Shown one piece after another: positions 8,875-16,633 of a DNA stretch of 64,000 nt. The first letter of the stretch is position 1, and every line of letters begins with the position of its first letter. Location of the stretch: positions 1-64,000 of the forward strand of contig SVFH01000001.1 in assembly GCA_015056945.1 (NCBI GenBank), in the 5' to 3' direction. Source of the DNA: Lachnospiraceae bacterium. Its GTDB lineage: Bacteria; Bacillota; Clostridia; Lachnospirales; Lachnospiraceae. The position numbers and the translations under genes are program-made. The notes beneath the pieces were generated by a model, which was given only the letters and a program-made list of their open reading frames with translations, made no database searches and had not been told where the DNA came from.

Positions 8875-9233
8875 TTATAGATAGGAACAAACGTGAGGTT
8901 GGCGCCTCATATGAAAAAATTGCGGAAGAATTTCTTTTGAGTAATAATATAAGGATTGTTGAAAGAAACTTTCGTACACGTTTCGGTGAAATTGATTTAA
9001 TCGGTTATGACGGTGAATATTTGGTGTTTTTTGAAGTGAAATACAGAAGAACGAAATTATACGGAGCTCCGGTACAGGCAGTAAATACGGGAAAACAACA
9101 TGTTATTTGCAGAGTGGCGGATTTTTACAGAATGAAAAAGCGTATTGGTGATTTTGAACCAATGCGCTTTGATATTATCAGTATTCATAATGGAAAAATA
9201 ACCTGGTATAAAAATGCATACGACTATTGTTAA
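8874..9233 (+). CDS. yraN: YraN/UPF0102 family protein with apparent non-AUG start
   Basis: YraN proteins have a restriction-endonuclease-like fold; their role is poorly known. The family core RNFRTRFGEIDLIG followed by FFEVKYRR is clear. The family N-terminus (NKREVGASYEKIAEEFL) is also present in frame, but it lies upstream of the first ATG, GTG or TTG in this frame (a TTG at 8937), with only a stop at 8838-8840 before it. Translation therefore probably starts at ATT (8874) or ATA (8877), 5-8 nt after a GGGGG run and overlapping the stop of the previous gene. The product would be about 118-119 residues, normal for YraN. A short indel is the alternative. Confidence 0.8.
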   Translation: MIDRNKREVGASYEKIAEEFLLSNNIRIVERNFRTRFGEIDLIGYDGEYLVFFEVKYRRTKLYGAPVQAVNTGKQHVICRVADFYRMKKRIGDFEPMRFDIISIHNGKITWYKNAYDYC

Positions 9234-9652
9234 GAGAATGGATCCCGGCAATGAAAAAGTTGAAAAGCCTTTCTTAAAAAGGCATCCATTTGTTCATCGG
9301 TGATTGTTGCGTTGTTGGAATCAATTTTAGATTCGGTTTCAGCGCGAAGCATATTGCTGTAATGATCGGCAGGACGGATTTTTGTACCGTTTATTTGTGC
9401 ATTGTTATGAGTAGGCACAACAAATTGCTCGCGCCTGTAAAGTAAACCTTTGTTTTTAGCAAAAGAGGATTTTGCAGATGTTTCCAGTGTTGCTGCCAAT
9501 TCGCCTTTTTGGAGGTTTGCAGAATCGGATTTATTTCCTTCGGCAGTTTTGTTTATTGCACTTTTAGAAAGGGCATCAGCAGATGAAACAGCAGAATATA
9601 AAGAAGTTGTCTGATTTAAATTCTTATAAAAGTTTTGATCTGTTATATTCAT
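9230..9652 (-). CDS. Small Ser/Ala/Asn-rich protein, unknown function
   Basis: The reverse strand carries a 140-residue frame with a very strong AGGAGGAGG site and its own promoter-like sequence. The product is polar and low in complexity, with no signal peptide, membrane segment or cysteine pair. It is rich in Ser, Ala, Asn and Lys up to residue 65, and has an R-A-E-T/S-E-S-K-I helix and a T-D-E-Q-M-D-A-F-L-R-K-A segment near the end. It converges on yraN with a 4-nt overlap. I do not recognise the family. Confidence 0.65.
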   Translation of the reverse strand: MNITDQNFYKNLNQTTSLYSAVSSADALSKSAINKTAEGNKSDSANLQKGELAATLETSAKSSFAKNKGLLYRREQFVVPTHNNAQINGTKIRPADHYSNMLRAETESKIDSNNATITDEQMDAFLRKAFQLFHCRDPFS

Positions 9653-9686
9653 CTGTTCCTCCTCCTTTTCTATGTTTACATAAAAT

Positions 9687-9715
9687 ATTATCGTTTATTT
9701 TAATTGAAATGTAAA
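9687..9715 (-). promoter_or_regulatory. Sigma-A-like promoter for the reverse-strand gene
   Basis: On the reverse strand TTTACA and GATAAT are separated by 17 nt, about 35 nt upstream of the start codon at 9652. Confidence 0.5.
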
Positions 9716-9757
9716 TACAAAAATGAAAAGATATTTTTTTTTTTGTGAAAAAAAGTA

Positions 9758-9786
9758 TTGGCACACAGTTTTTTCGGAAGTATAAT
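9758..9786 (+). promoter_or_regulatory. Sigma-A promoter for the patatin-like gene
   Basis: TTGGCA (9758-9763) and a perfect TATAAT (9781-9786) are 17 nt apart, 41 nt upstream of the ATG. Confidence 0.8.
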
Positions 9787-9827
9787 GAATAAAGTTAAAG
9801 AATTTTAGAGATAAAGAAGAGGTTTTT

Positions 9828-10694
9828 ATGAAATTAGGAATTGTTTTGGAAGGCGGCGGAATGAGAGGTCTTTACAGTGCCGGAATTCTGGATGTATTGA
9901 TGGAAGAAGGTATTGTGGCGGATGGCCTTGTAGGTGTTTCCGCGGGTGCAGTATTCGGAAGCAATTATATGTCGAAGCAGATTGGACGTGCCATCAGATA
10001 TAATAAAAAAGTATGCAAAGATCCTCGTTACGGAACCATTCGTTCTTTGATAAAATCCGGCGATATGTTTGAAGTTGAATTTTGCTATCATGAAATTCCG
10101 GAACAAATTGACCCGGTTGATGTTGAAACATACAGAAACAATCCGATGGAATTCTATGTTACATGTGCAGATGTCTCGGATGCGTCTGCTGTTTATCATA
10201 GATCCGTTTCAATGGAAGAATCTTTAAAATGGCTTCAGGCCTCTGCATCCATGCCGATGGTTTCGCGTCCTGTTAAAATCGGAGAGAAAGAATATCTCGA
10301 CGGCGGAATTGCTGATTCGATTCCGATTTCCTTTATGCGACAAAAGGGTTTTGACAGAAATATTGTTGTTTTGACAAGACCGCGCGGATACAGAAAAACC
10401 AAAAATAAATTTATGTTACCGGCAAAAATTATATTGCGTAAAATGCCTGCTGTGATTGCAGCAATGAAAACTCGTCATATTAATTACAATCATACGCTGG
10501 AAAAACTCGAAGAATTAGAGAAAAACGGTGAAGTATTTGCGTTTTATCCTAAAAAAGAGGATATTGTCAGCAGGACGGAAAGTGACCCGAATCGTCTACA
10601 AAAAATTTATGATGCCGGACGCCGTGATGCCTTAGAAAATCTTGAAGAACTCAAGAAATTTGTAGAAAAAGCGCGTGTCGAAAAGCCTTTCTAA
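9828..10694 (+). CDS. Patatin-like phospholipase
   Basis: This 288-residue protein belongs to the patatin lipid acyl hydrolase family. The oxyanion hole GGGMRG (about 9-14), the nucleophile elbow G-V-S-A-G (Ser around residue 39) and the catalytic aspartate in DGG (around residue 158) are all present, so it should be active with a Ser-Asp dyad. There is no signal peptide, so it is probably cytosolic. It resembles the bacterial RssA/YlbK-type subgroup. It is transcribed from its own consensus promoter; the physiological lipid is unknown. Confidence 0.88.
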   Translation: MKLGIVLEGGGMRGLYSAGILDVLMEEGIVADGLVGVSAGAVFGSNYMSKQIGRAIRYNKKVCKDPRYGTIRSLIKSGDMFEVEFCYHEIPEQIDPVDVETYRNNPMEFYVTCADVSDASAVYHRSVSMEESLKWLQASASMPMVSRPVKIGEKEYLDGGIADSIPISFMRQKGFDRNIVVLTRPRGYRKTKNKFMLPAKIILRKMPAVIAAMKTRHINYNHTLEKLEELEKNGEVFAFYPKKEDIVSRTESDPNRLQKIYDAGRRDALENLEELKKFVEKARVEKPF

Positions 10695-10710
10695 ATGCGT
10701 TTTTATTCTG

Positions 10711-10739
10711 TTGAAATCAGAAAGATTCCCCGATATAAT
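10711..10739 (+). promoter_or_regulatory. Consensus sigma-A promoter for the Spo0A-like gene
   Basis: TTGAAA (10711-10716), a 17-nt spacer and a perfect TATAAT (10734-10739). The expected start site is near 10746, right beside the dyad at 10748-10764. Confidence 0.8.
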
Positions 10740-10747
10740 CACTTTTG

Positions 10748-10766
10748 CGACAGGGACGCTGTCGAT
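10748..10766 (+). promoter_or_regulatory. Dyad resembling paired Spo0A boxes, candidate operator
   Basis: CGACAG and CTGTCG form a 6-bp inverted repeat around a 5-nt centre. The right arm reads TGTCGAT and the left arm, on the other strand, TGTCGCA; the Spo0A box is TGTCGAA. A perfect TGTCGAA also lies at 10676-10682, inside the end of the patatin-like gene. The dyad covers the predicted start region and has no T run, so an operator is likelier than a terminator. Confidence 0.45.
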
Positions 10767-10808
10767 TTCAATAAGAGGTGTACTTTTATTGGATGAAAGG
10801 AGAATATC

Positions 10809-11345
10809 ATGGAACAATTAAATCTCATGTCTACGCAGGATAACGTAAAAGTGTTTGATATTTTATCTGATTTACTCGAAGGTGATAAAGAATTTCAAAT
10901 TATGATTACCGTACCCGGTATAAAAAAAGAGAAAACTGCTTTTCAGGCTTCTTCTTTTTCCGAAACGAAAAAAATGATTTTGCCGACAGAACGTGATCTT
11001 GAACGTGAGGTAACGGAAATGATTCATGAAATCGGTGTTCCTGCCCATATCAAAGGGTATCAATATCTCCGGGAGGCAATTATGGTTTCGGTGGAAGATG
11101 CCGAAATGCTTAATTCGATTACCAAGCTTTTGTATCCGTCCATTGCAAAGAAATTTCAAACGACACCAAGCAGGGTGGAAAGAGCAATCAGACATGCGAT
11201 TGAAGTTGCATGGAGCAGGGGCAGAATGGAGACCTTGGATGCTTTGTTTGGCTATACCGTAAATCACGGCAAAGGGAAACCTACAAACTCTGAATTTATT
11301 GCATTGATTGCTGACCGAATTCGATTGCAATATCGATTGGGATGA
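10809..11345 (+). CDS. Spo0A-like DNA-binding protein lacking a receiver domain
   Basis: Residues about 70-178 match the Spo0A effector domain: [30 protein letters not shown], the recognition segment [18 protein letters not shown], and [17 protein letters not shown]. Spo0A normally has about 260 residues with a phosphorylated receiver; this protein has 178 and the first 70 contain no receiver with a phosphoacceptor aspartate. Residues 10-33 (QDN...[14 protein letters not shown]) loosely recall the first helix of a Spo0A receiver, as if most of the receiver had been deleted. The upstream 114 nt hold a promoter, not receiver sequence, and a GAAAGGAG site supports the start. It could be a constitutive activator, or a competitor for Spo0A sites. 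Whether a full Spo0A exists elsewhere cannot be seen here. Confidence 0.85.
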   Translation: MEQLNLMSTQDNVKVFDILSDLLEGDKEFQIMITVPGIKKEKTAFQASSFSETKKMILPTERDLEREVTEMIHEIGVPAHIKGYQYLREAIMVSVEDAEMLNSITKLLYPSIAKKFQTTPSRVERAIRHAIEVAWSRGRMETLDALFGYTVNHGKGKPTNSEFIALIADRIRLQYRLG

Positions 11346-11353
11346 TGTATAAT
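11325..11353 (+). promoter_or_regulatory. Sigma-A promoter for glgA
   Basis: TTGCAA and TATAAT are 17 nt apart. The -35 lies inside the last codons of the Spo0A-like gene. Confidence 0.7.
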
Positions 11354-11416
11354 AATTTATTAAGAGATGGGGATTTCTTAGGGGTTTTTACATGATGATA
11401 TATGGAGGGCGATACG

Positions 11417-12862
11417 ATGAAAAACATTCTATTTGTAGCTTCTGAAGGTGTTCCTTTTATCAAAACAGGCGGTCTTGCTGATGTAGTTGGTTCTTTGCCG
11501 AAATGTGTTGACAAAAGATATTTTGATGTTCGTGTCATGTTGCCGAAATATACCTGTATTCCTCAAGAGTGGAAGGATAAAATGGAGTTTAAAACTTCGT
11601 TTTATATGGATTTTAACTGGAAGAATGAATACGTTGGTATTTTAGAGGCTAAAGTGGATGGCGTGATTTATTATTTTATCGATAATGAATCTATGTTTGG
11701 CGGATTTCGTCCATACAGTAACAATGTTTATGATGATATTGTTAAATTTACGTTCTTTTCTAAGGCTGCTCTTTCTGCAATGCCTTTGTTGGGATTTAGA
11801 CCGGATGTGATTCATTGTCATGACTGGCAGACGGGACTTGTGCCGGTTTATTTAAGAGAGCGATTCCAGGGGAATCCGTTCTTCCACGGTATCAAATCCG
11901 TTATGACAATTCATAACCTGAAATTCCAGGGTAAATGGGATGTAAAGACAATCAAAGAGATTTCCGGTTTGGATGAATCTTATTTTACACCCGATAAGCT
12001 GGAAGCATATAAGAATGCAAATCTGCTCAAGGGCGGTTTGGTTTATGCTGATGCAATTACTACGGTTAGTGATACATACGCACGAGAAATTATGACTCCG
12101 TTCTACGGAGAAAGCCTAGATGGCCTGTTACGTGCAAGAGAGCATGATTTACGTGGTATTGTGAATGGCATTGATTATAAGGATTATAATCCGGAGAATG
12201 ATAAGTATATTGATTTTAGATACAATGCAAAGAATTTCCGCAAAGAAAAGATTAAGAATAAGAGAAACCTTCAAAAAGAACTTGGTCTTGAACAGAATGA
12301 TAAAATTATGATGATTGGTATTGTATCCCGTTTGACAGATCAGAAAGGATTTGACCTGATTGCTTATATGATGGATGAACTTTGTCAGGATGCAGTACAG
12401 ATTGTCGTGCTCGGAACAGGCGATGAACAATATGAAAATATGTTCCGTCATTTTGACTGGAAGTACAGTAATAAAGTTTCTGCAAATATTTATTATTCGG
12501 AAGAAATGTCACATAAGATTTATGCCGCGTGTGATGCATTTTTGATGCCGTCATTATTTGAACCTTGCGGATTAAGTCAGCTGATGTCCTTGCGTTACGG
12601 AACACTTCCGATTGTAAGAGAAACAGGCGGTTTGAAAGATACCGTAGAACCTTACAATGAATATGAAAGTACGGGTACAGGCTTTAGCTTTGTGAACTAC
12701 AATGCGCATGAAATGCTTGCAACGGTACGTTATGCTGAAAAGATTTATTATGATAAGAAACGTGAATGGAATAAAATGATTGACCGTGCTATGGCTGCTG
12801 ATTTTTCATGGGAAGTATCGGCATTGAAATATCAGGAAATGTATGATTGGCTGATTGGTTAA
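11417..12862 (+). CDS. glgA: Glycogen synthase (GT5)
   Basis: GlgA transfers glucose from ADP-glucose to a growing alpha-1,4-glucan. The KTGGLADVVG motif near residues 15-24 binds the sugar nucleotide, and the C-terminal half carries the GT-B donor domain with SLFEPCGLSQL and the ETGGL loop. At 481 residues it is the standard length. I start at the ATG at 11417, 7 nt after GGAGGG; an ATG 15 nt upstream lies before that site. No other glg genes are adjacent. Glycogen storage is common in spore-forming clostridia. Confidence 0.95.
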   Translation: MKNILFVASEGVPFIKTGGLADVVGSLPKCVDKRYFDVRVMLPKYTCIPQEWKDKMEFKTSFYMDFNWKNEYVGILEAKVDGVIYYFIDNESMFGGFRPYSNNVYDDIVKFTFFSKAALSAMPLLGFRPDVIHCHDWQTGLVPVYLRERFQGNPFFHGIKSVMTIHNLKFQGKWDVKTIKEISGLDESYFTPDKLEAYKNANLLKGGLVYADAITTVSDTYAREIMTPFYGESLDGLLRAREHDLRGIVNGIDYKDYNPENDKYIDFRYNAKNFRKEKIKNKRNLQKELGLEQNDKIMMIGIVSRLTDQKGFDLIAYMMDELCQDAVQIVVLGTGDEQYENMFRHFDWKYSNKVSANIYYSEEMSHKIYAACDAFLMPSLFEPCGLSQLMSLRYGTLPIVRETGGLKDTVEPYNEYESTGTGFSFVNYNAHEMLATVRYAEKIYYDKKREWNKMIDRAMAADFSWEVSALKYQEMYDWLIG

Positions 12863-12880
12863 TTTGAATTTCATGAAAAA

Positions 12881-12904
12881 AGAGTCGCGTGCGGCTCTTT
12901 TTTT
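12881..12904 (+). terminator. Terminator after glgA
   Basis: A short stem (AGAGTC/GGCTCT, extendable) is followed by seven T. Confidence 0.8.
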
Positions 12905-12922
12905 ACGAAAAGGAGTAGAAAC

Positions 12923-14683
12923 ATGGCTTTTGATGGTATTACCATGGCTGCTGTGACTAATGAATTGCAACAGAAACTGAAAGACGGAAGAGTTGTTAAA
13001 ATTTCACAGCCGGAAAGAGAAGAAATAATATTAACAGTGAAAAATGCAGGCGTACAATACCGTTTGTTTTTATGTGCGTCGCCTTCGTTGCCGCTTGTGT
13101 ATTTGACAGACAATGCAAAACCAAGTCCTATGACAGCACCGAATTTTTGTATGGTTCTGCGTAAGCATTTACAGGGGGCAAGGATTCTTTCTGTTACACA
13201 ACCTGAATTGGAGCGCGTTTTGATTATTTCAATGGAACACCTTGATGAGATGGGTGATTTATGTGTCCGTAAGCTTGTATTTGAACTGATGGGAAAATAC
13301 AGCAATCTGATTTTGTGTGATAGCAATGATTTGGTTATAGACAGTATGAAACATGTTTCCGGTATGATGAGTTCTGTCCGTGAAGTGTTACCGGGAAGAG
13401 CATATTTTATCCCGAAAACGCAGAATAAGGATAATCCGCTTACCGTAGGTGAAGCACAATTTATCGATAAACTTAAAAGTGTATCTGCGCCTGTGTATAA
13501 GGCGATTTATACTTCTTATACAGGGATGTCTCCGTTTATTGCACAGGAAATCTGTAATCAATGCGATATAGATGATAGGATTATTGCCGGGGCATTATCG
13601 CAAGCACAACTTGAAAAGCTTTATCAATATTTTGATGCATTAATGAATGCTGTAAAAGAATGTCGTTTTTCACCTGTTATTTTACAGGAAAATAACAGTA
13701 TGAAAGAGTTTGCTGTGACAGAAATTTTGTCTTATCCGAAAGAGGTACAGATTTCTTATACGGATCCGTCAGCTATGCTCAGAACATTCTATGAGTCAAA
13801 AAACACGCAGGATACCATGCGTCAGAAGTCTGTACATTTGCGTAAGCAGATCCAGACGATTTTAGAAAAAGATTATAAAAAGCTTGATTTGCAGTTGAAA
13901 CAGCTTGATGATGCACAGCAGAAAGATACATACAGAATCTACGGTGAGTTACTGAATACGTATGGTTATGATATCGATGAAGGGGCGAAAAAAGCGACGG
14001 TTCTCAATTACTATACAAATGAGAGTGTGACGATTCCGCTTGATGAGAATAAAAGCATAAAAGAGAATGCCAAACGCTATTTTGACAAATATGTCAAACT
14101 GAAAAGAACACAGGAGGCATTAGCTGTTCAGATTGAAGATACCAAAAAAGAGATTGAATATCTTGAGTCTGTACAAACCTTTATGCAGTTTGCTGTCTCG
14201 AAGGATGATTTGGATCAAATCCGTCAGGAATTGTACGAAAACCATTATATTCGTAAAAAGCCGGAAAAAGGAAAAAACAAATTGAAAAATCCGCCGCTTC
14301 ATTACCGGACGAAAGAAGGATATGATATTTATGTCGGCCGGAATAATTTGCAGAATGATGAGCTGACTCATAAGTTCGCAACAGGCAATGACTGGTGGTT
14401 TCATGCCAAAGGTGTACCGGGGTCACATGTCATTGTGAAGGCGCCGTTCGAAAATCAGGCAATTGAATGGGATATGCCTGATGAAGTGTTTGAAGCAGCC
14501 GCTGCACTGGCTGCAATATATTCAAAAAATAAAGAACAGGACAAGGTGGAAGTTGATTATCTTCGTAAAAAAAATGTAAAGCGTCCGGCCGGAGGAGAGG
14601 CAGGTTTTGTCGTTTATTATACGAATTATTCTATGGTGATTGAGACAAATATTGAAAGGTTTACATTGACGTTGGTTCCTTAA
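12923..14683 (+). CDS. rqcH: RqcH/NFACT ribosome quality control protein
   Basis: RqcH (bacterial Rqc2, often annotated fibronectin-binding protein) binds stalled 50S subunits with peptidyl-tRNA and adds C-terminal alanine tails. The 586 residues show the NFACT-N domain at the start (AFDGITMAAVTNELQ...), helical and coiled-coil segments around residues 290-430, and the NFACT-R domain (about 467-510; YVGRNNLQND and DWWFHAKGVPGSHV). An AAAAGGAG site precedes the ATG. It is flanked by a terminator and appears to be transcribed alone. Confidence 0.93.
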   Translation: MAFDGITMAAVTNELQQKLKDGRVVKISQPEREEIILTVKNAGVQYRLFLCASPSLPLVYLTDNAKPSPMTAPNFCMVLRKHLQGARILSVTQPELERVLIISMEHLDEMGDLCVRKLVFELMGKYSNLILCDSNDLVIDSMKHVSGMMSSVREVLPGRAYFIPKTQNKDNPLTVGEAQFIDKLKSVSAPVYKAIYTSYTGMSPFIAQEICNQCDIDDRIIAGALSQAQLEKLYQYFDALMNAVKECRFSPVILQENNSMKEFAVTEILSYPKEVQISYTDPSAMLRTFYESKNTQDTMRQKSVHLRKQIQTILEKDYKKLDLQLKQLDDAQQKDTYRIYGELLNTYGYDIDEGAKKATVLNYYTNESVTIPLDENKSIKENAKRYFDKYVKLKRTQEALAVQIEDTKKEIEYLESVQTFMQFAVSKDDLDQIRQELYENHYIRKKPEKGKNKLKNPPLHYRTKEGYDIYVGRNNLQNDELTHKFATGNDWWFHAKGVPGSHVIVKAPFENQAIEWDMPDEVFEAAAALAAIYSKNKEQDKVEVDYLRKKNVKRPAGGEAGFVVYYTNYSMVIETNIERFTLTLVP

Positions 14684-14785
14684 TGAAGTATAATCAAACG
14701 AGATATGCGTGTTTTATATTTGTAGAAAAAATATACATGAAACGGAAATGATGTATTATACATGATTCCAACGGGGGTAACACAG

Positions 14786-15664
14786 ATGATTAAAAGCATG
14801 ACGGGCTTCGGCCGTGCAGAAATTGCTGAAAGCACAAAGAAATGTACGGTAGAGATTAAATCCGTAAATCACAGATATCTTGATCTTGCTATTAAGATGC
14901 CGAAAAAATTAAATTTTTTTGAGTCTTCCATCAGAAATGTTTTGAAAGAATATATTCAACGCGGTAAAGTAGATGTATTTATTACGTTTGAAGATGTGAA
15001 GGAACAGAATGTTTCCATTAAATATAACAGTGAAGTTGCTTCTGAATATTTGAAATATTTGAAAGCGATGTCCGAAGAGTTTGGACTTGATAATGATATT
15101 CGTGTTTCGACACTTTCAAGATATCCGGAAGTATTTACAATGGAAGATGTTGATGTGGATGAAGAAGAACTTTGGCTGATTCTCGAGAAGGCTTTGCGTG
15201 AGGCTGCAACGAATTTCGTGCAGACGAGAGTGAAAGAAGGCGAAAATTTAAGAGAGGATATGATCTCTAAATTAGATGGAATGTTGAAACATGTAGATTT
15301 CATTACGGAGCGTTCGCCCATTATCATTGCGGAATATAAAGCACGTTTGAAAGATAAGGTGAAAGAACTTCTTGAAGATTCTAAGATTGACGAAAACAGA
15401 ATTTTAATGGAAGTCACTATATTTGCGGATAAATCATGTGTAGATGAGGAACTTGTCCGATTGAGAAGTCATATTGAAACAACAAAAGAAACATTGTTAC
15501 AAGGCGGCAGTATCGGACGTAAGCTTGATTTTATCGCACAGGAAATGAATCGTGAAGCGAATACTACTTTGTCAAAGTCGAATGATTTAGAGATTTCAAA
15601 TGTTGCAATTGAGTTGAAAACTGAAATCGAAAAGATTCGCGAGCAGATTCAGAATATTGAATAA
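14786..15664 (+). CDS. yicC: YicC/YloC family endoribonuclease
   Basis: The 292-residue product begins with the family hallmark MIKSMTGFGRAE and ends with the conserved C-terminal block (RLRSHIETTKETL..., GRKLDFIAQEMNREANT, KTEIEKIREQIQN). YicC homologues are endoribonucleases. I start at 14786 rather than the ATG 24 nt upstream because a GGGGG site lies between them and the family starts here. In Bacillus the order is yloC-remA-gmk-rpoZ; no remA is present between yicC and gmk in this window. Confidence 0.93.
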   Translation: MIKSMTGFGRAEIAESTKKCTVEIKSVNHRYLDLAIKMPKKLNFFESSIRNVLKEYIQRGKVDVFITFEDVKEQNVSIKYNSEVASEYLKYLKAMSEEFGLDNDIRVSTLSRYPEVFTMEDVDVDEEELWLILEKALREAATNFVQTRVKEGENLREDMISKLDGMLKHVDFITERSPIIIAEYKARLKDKVKELLEDSKIDENRILMEVTIFADKSCVDEELVRLRSHIETTKETLLQGGSIGRKLDFIAQEMNREANTTLSKSNDLEISNVAIELKTEIEKIREQIQNIE

Positions 15665-15680
15665 AATTGAGGCTAAAGAT

Positions 15681-16301
15681 ATGAATTCAGGGATTTTAAT
15701 TGTAATTTCCGGTTTTTCCGGTGCAGGAAAAGGAACACTTGTAAATCGTTTGGTGACGGAATATGATAATTATGCGCTTAGCATATCCATGACGACCAGA
15801 AAACCGCGTGTGGGAGAAGTAAACGGTAAATCTTATTTCTTTGTAACACATGAAGAATTTGAACATGAAATTAAACAGGACGGTTTGCTGGAATATGCAT
15901 CATATTGTGACAATTATTACGGTACACCTAAATTTTATGTAGAGGAACAACTTAAGGCCGGAAAGGATGTTATTCTTGAGATAGAAGTACAGGGAGCATT
16001 ACAGATTAAAGAAAAATATCCTGACGCACTTTTATTGTTTGTGACACCGCCAAGTGCCAAGGTGTTAAAAGAACGTTTGGAGTCCAGAGGAACCGAAACC
16101 AAAGACGTAATTGACAAACGTATGAGGACAGCCTGTAAAGAGGCTGAGGTTATGAAACGGTATGATTTCATTGTGGTAAATGATGATTTGGATAAATGTG
16201 TTAAGGATACCCATGAAATGATTCGTGCTGCGCATTATGCTTCAAACCGCTCGGACGATTTCATACAGTTTTTGAAAGAAGATTTATTAAAACTATCATA
16301 A
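15681..16301 (+). CDS. gmk: Guanylate kinase
   Basis: Guanylate kinase phosphorylates GMP or dGMP with ATP. The P-loop GFSGAGKGT sits at residues 10-18, followed by the GMP-binding TTRKPRVGE-x-x-G-x-x-Y-F-F segment. At 206 residues it is the usual length. The ATG at 15681 has a GAGG site 8 nt upstream; an upstream TTG overlapping the end of yicC is less likely. It lies 16 nt after yicC and 15 nt before rpoZ, in one operon. Confidence 0.96.
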   Translation: MNSGILIVISGFSGAGKGTLVNRLVTEYDNYALSISMTTRKPRVGEVNGKSYFFVTHEEFEHEIKQDGLLEYASYCDNYYGTPKFYVEEQLKAGKDVILEIEVQGALQIKEKYPDALLLFVTPPSAKVLKERLESRGTETKDVIDKRMRTACKEAEVMKRYDFIVVNDDLDKCVKDTHEMIRAAHYASNRSDDFIQFLKEDLLKLS

Positions 16302-16316
16302 AGGAGATTAAAAAGA

Positions 16317-16556
16317 ATGTTACATCCATCTTATTCAGATTTAATGAACGTTGTAAATGCTGAGGTTGAACCCGGCGAACAGGCTGTGGTTAACAGCCGT
16401 TATTCCATTGTTATGGCAACATCAAAGAGAGCAAGAGAAATCATTGATGGTGATGAACCCATGGTTGCATGTGATTGCAATAAAGCTCTTTCTATTGCGG
16501 TTGCTGAGCTTGAAGGCAAGAAACTGAAAGTTCTTGCAGAAGAAGAGGAAGAATAG
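16317..16556 (+). CDS. rpoZ: RNA polymerase omega subunit
   Basis: This 79-residue protein carries the omega signature: Y-S-I-V-M-A-T-S-K-R-A-R-E-I, then K-A-L-S-I-A-V-A-E-L. Omega helps fold and hold the beta-prime subunit. It ends in an acidic tail (AEEEEE). AAGGAG precedes the ATG, and the gmk-rpoZ order is conserved in Firmicutes. Confidence 0.93.
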   Translation: MLHPSYSDLMNVVNAEVEPGEQAVVNSRYSIVMATSKRAREIIDGDEPMVACDCNKALSIAVAELEGKKLKVLAEEEEE

Positions 16557-16572
16557 AATTTTTTCAGATGCA

Positions 16573-16600
16573 AAAAAGTGCCCTTTTTTAGGGCATTTTT
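16573..16600 (+). terminator. Terminator after rpoZ
   Basis: GTGCCC/GGGCAT form the stem, flanked by an A run on the left and T run on the right. It separates yicC-gmk-rpoZ from rimO-pgsA-cinA. Confidence 0.8.
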
Positions 16601-16633
16601 ATGCTTAAAAAGACATTCGAAAGGATTTAGGGA

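Noticed and set aside
8911-8940. ATG at 8911 as the yraN start
   Set aside because: It is in a different frame and ends after nine codons.
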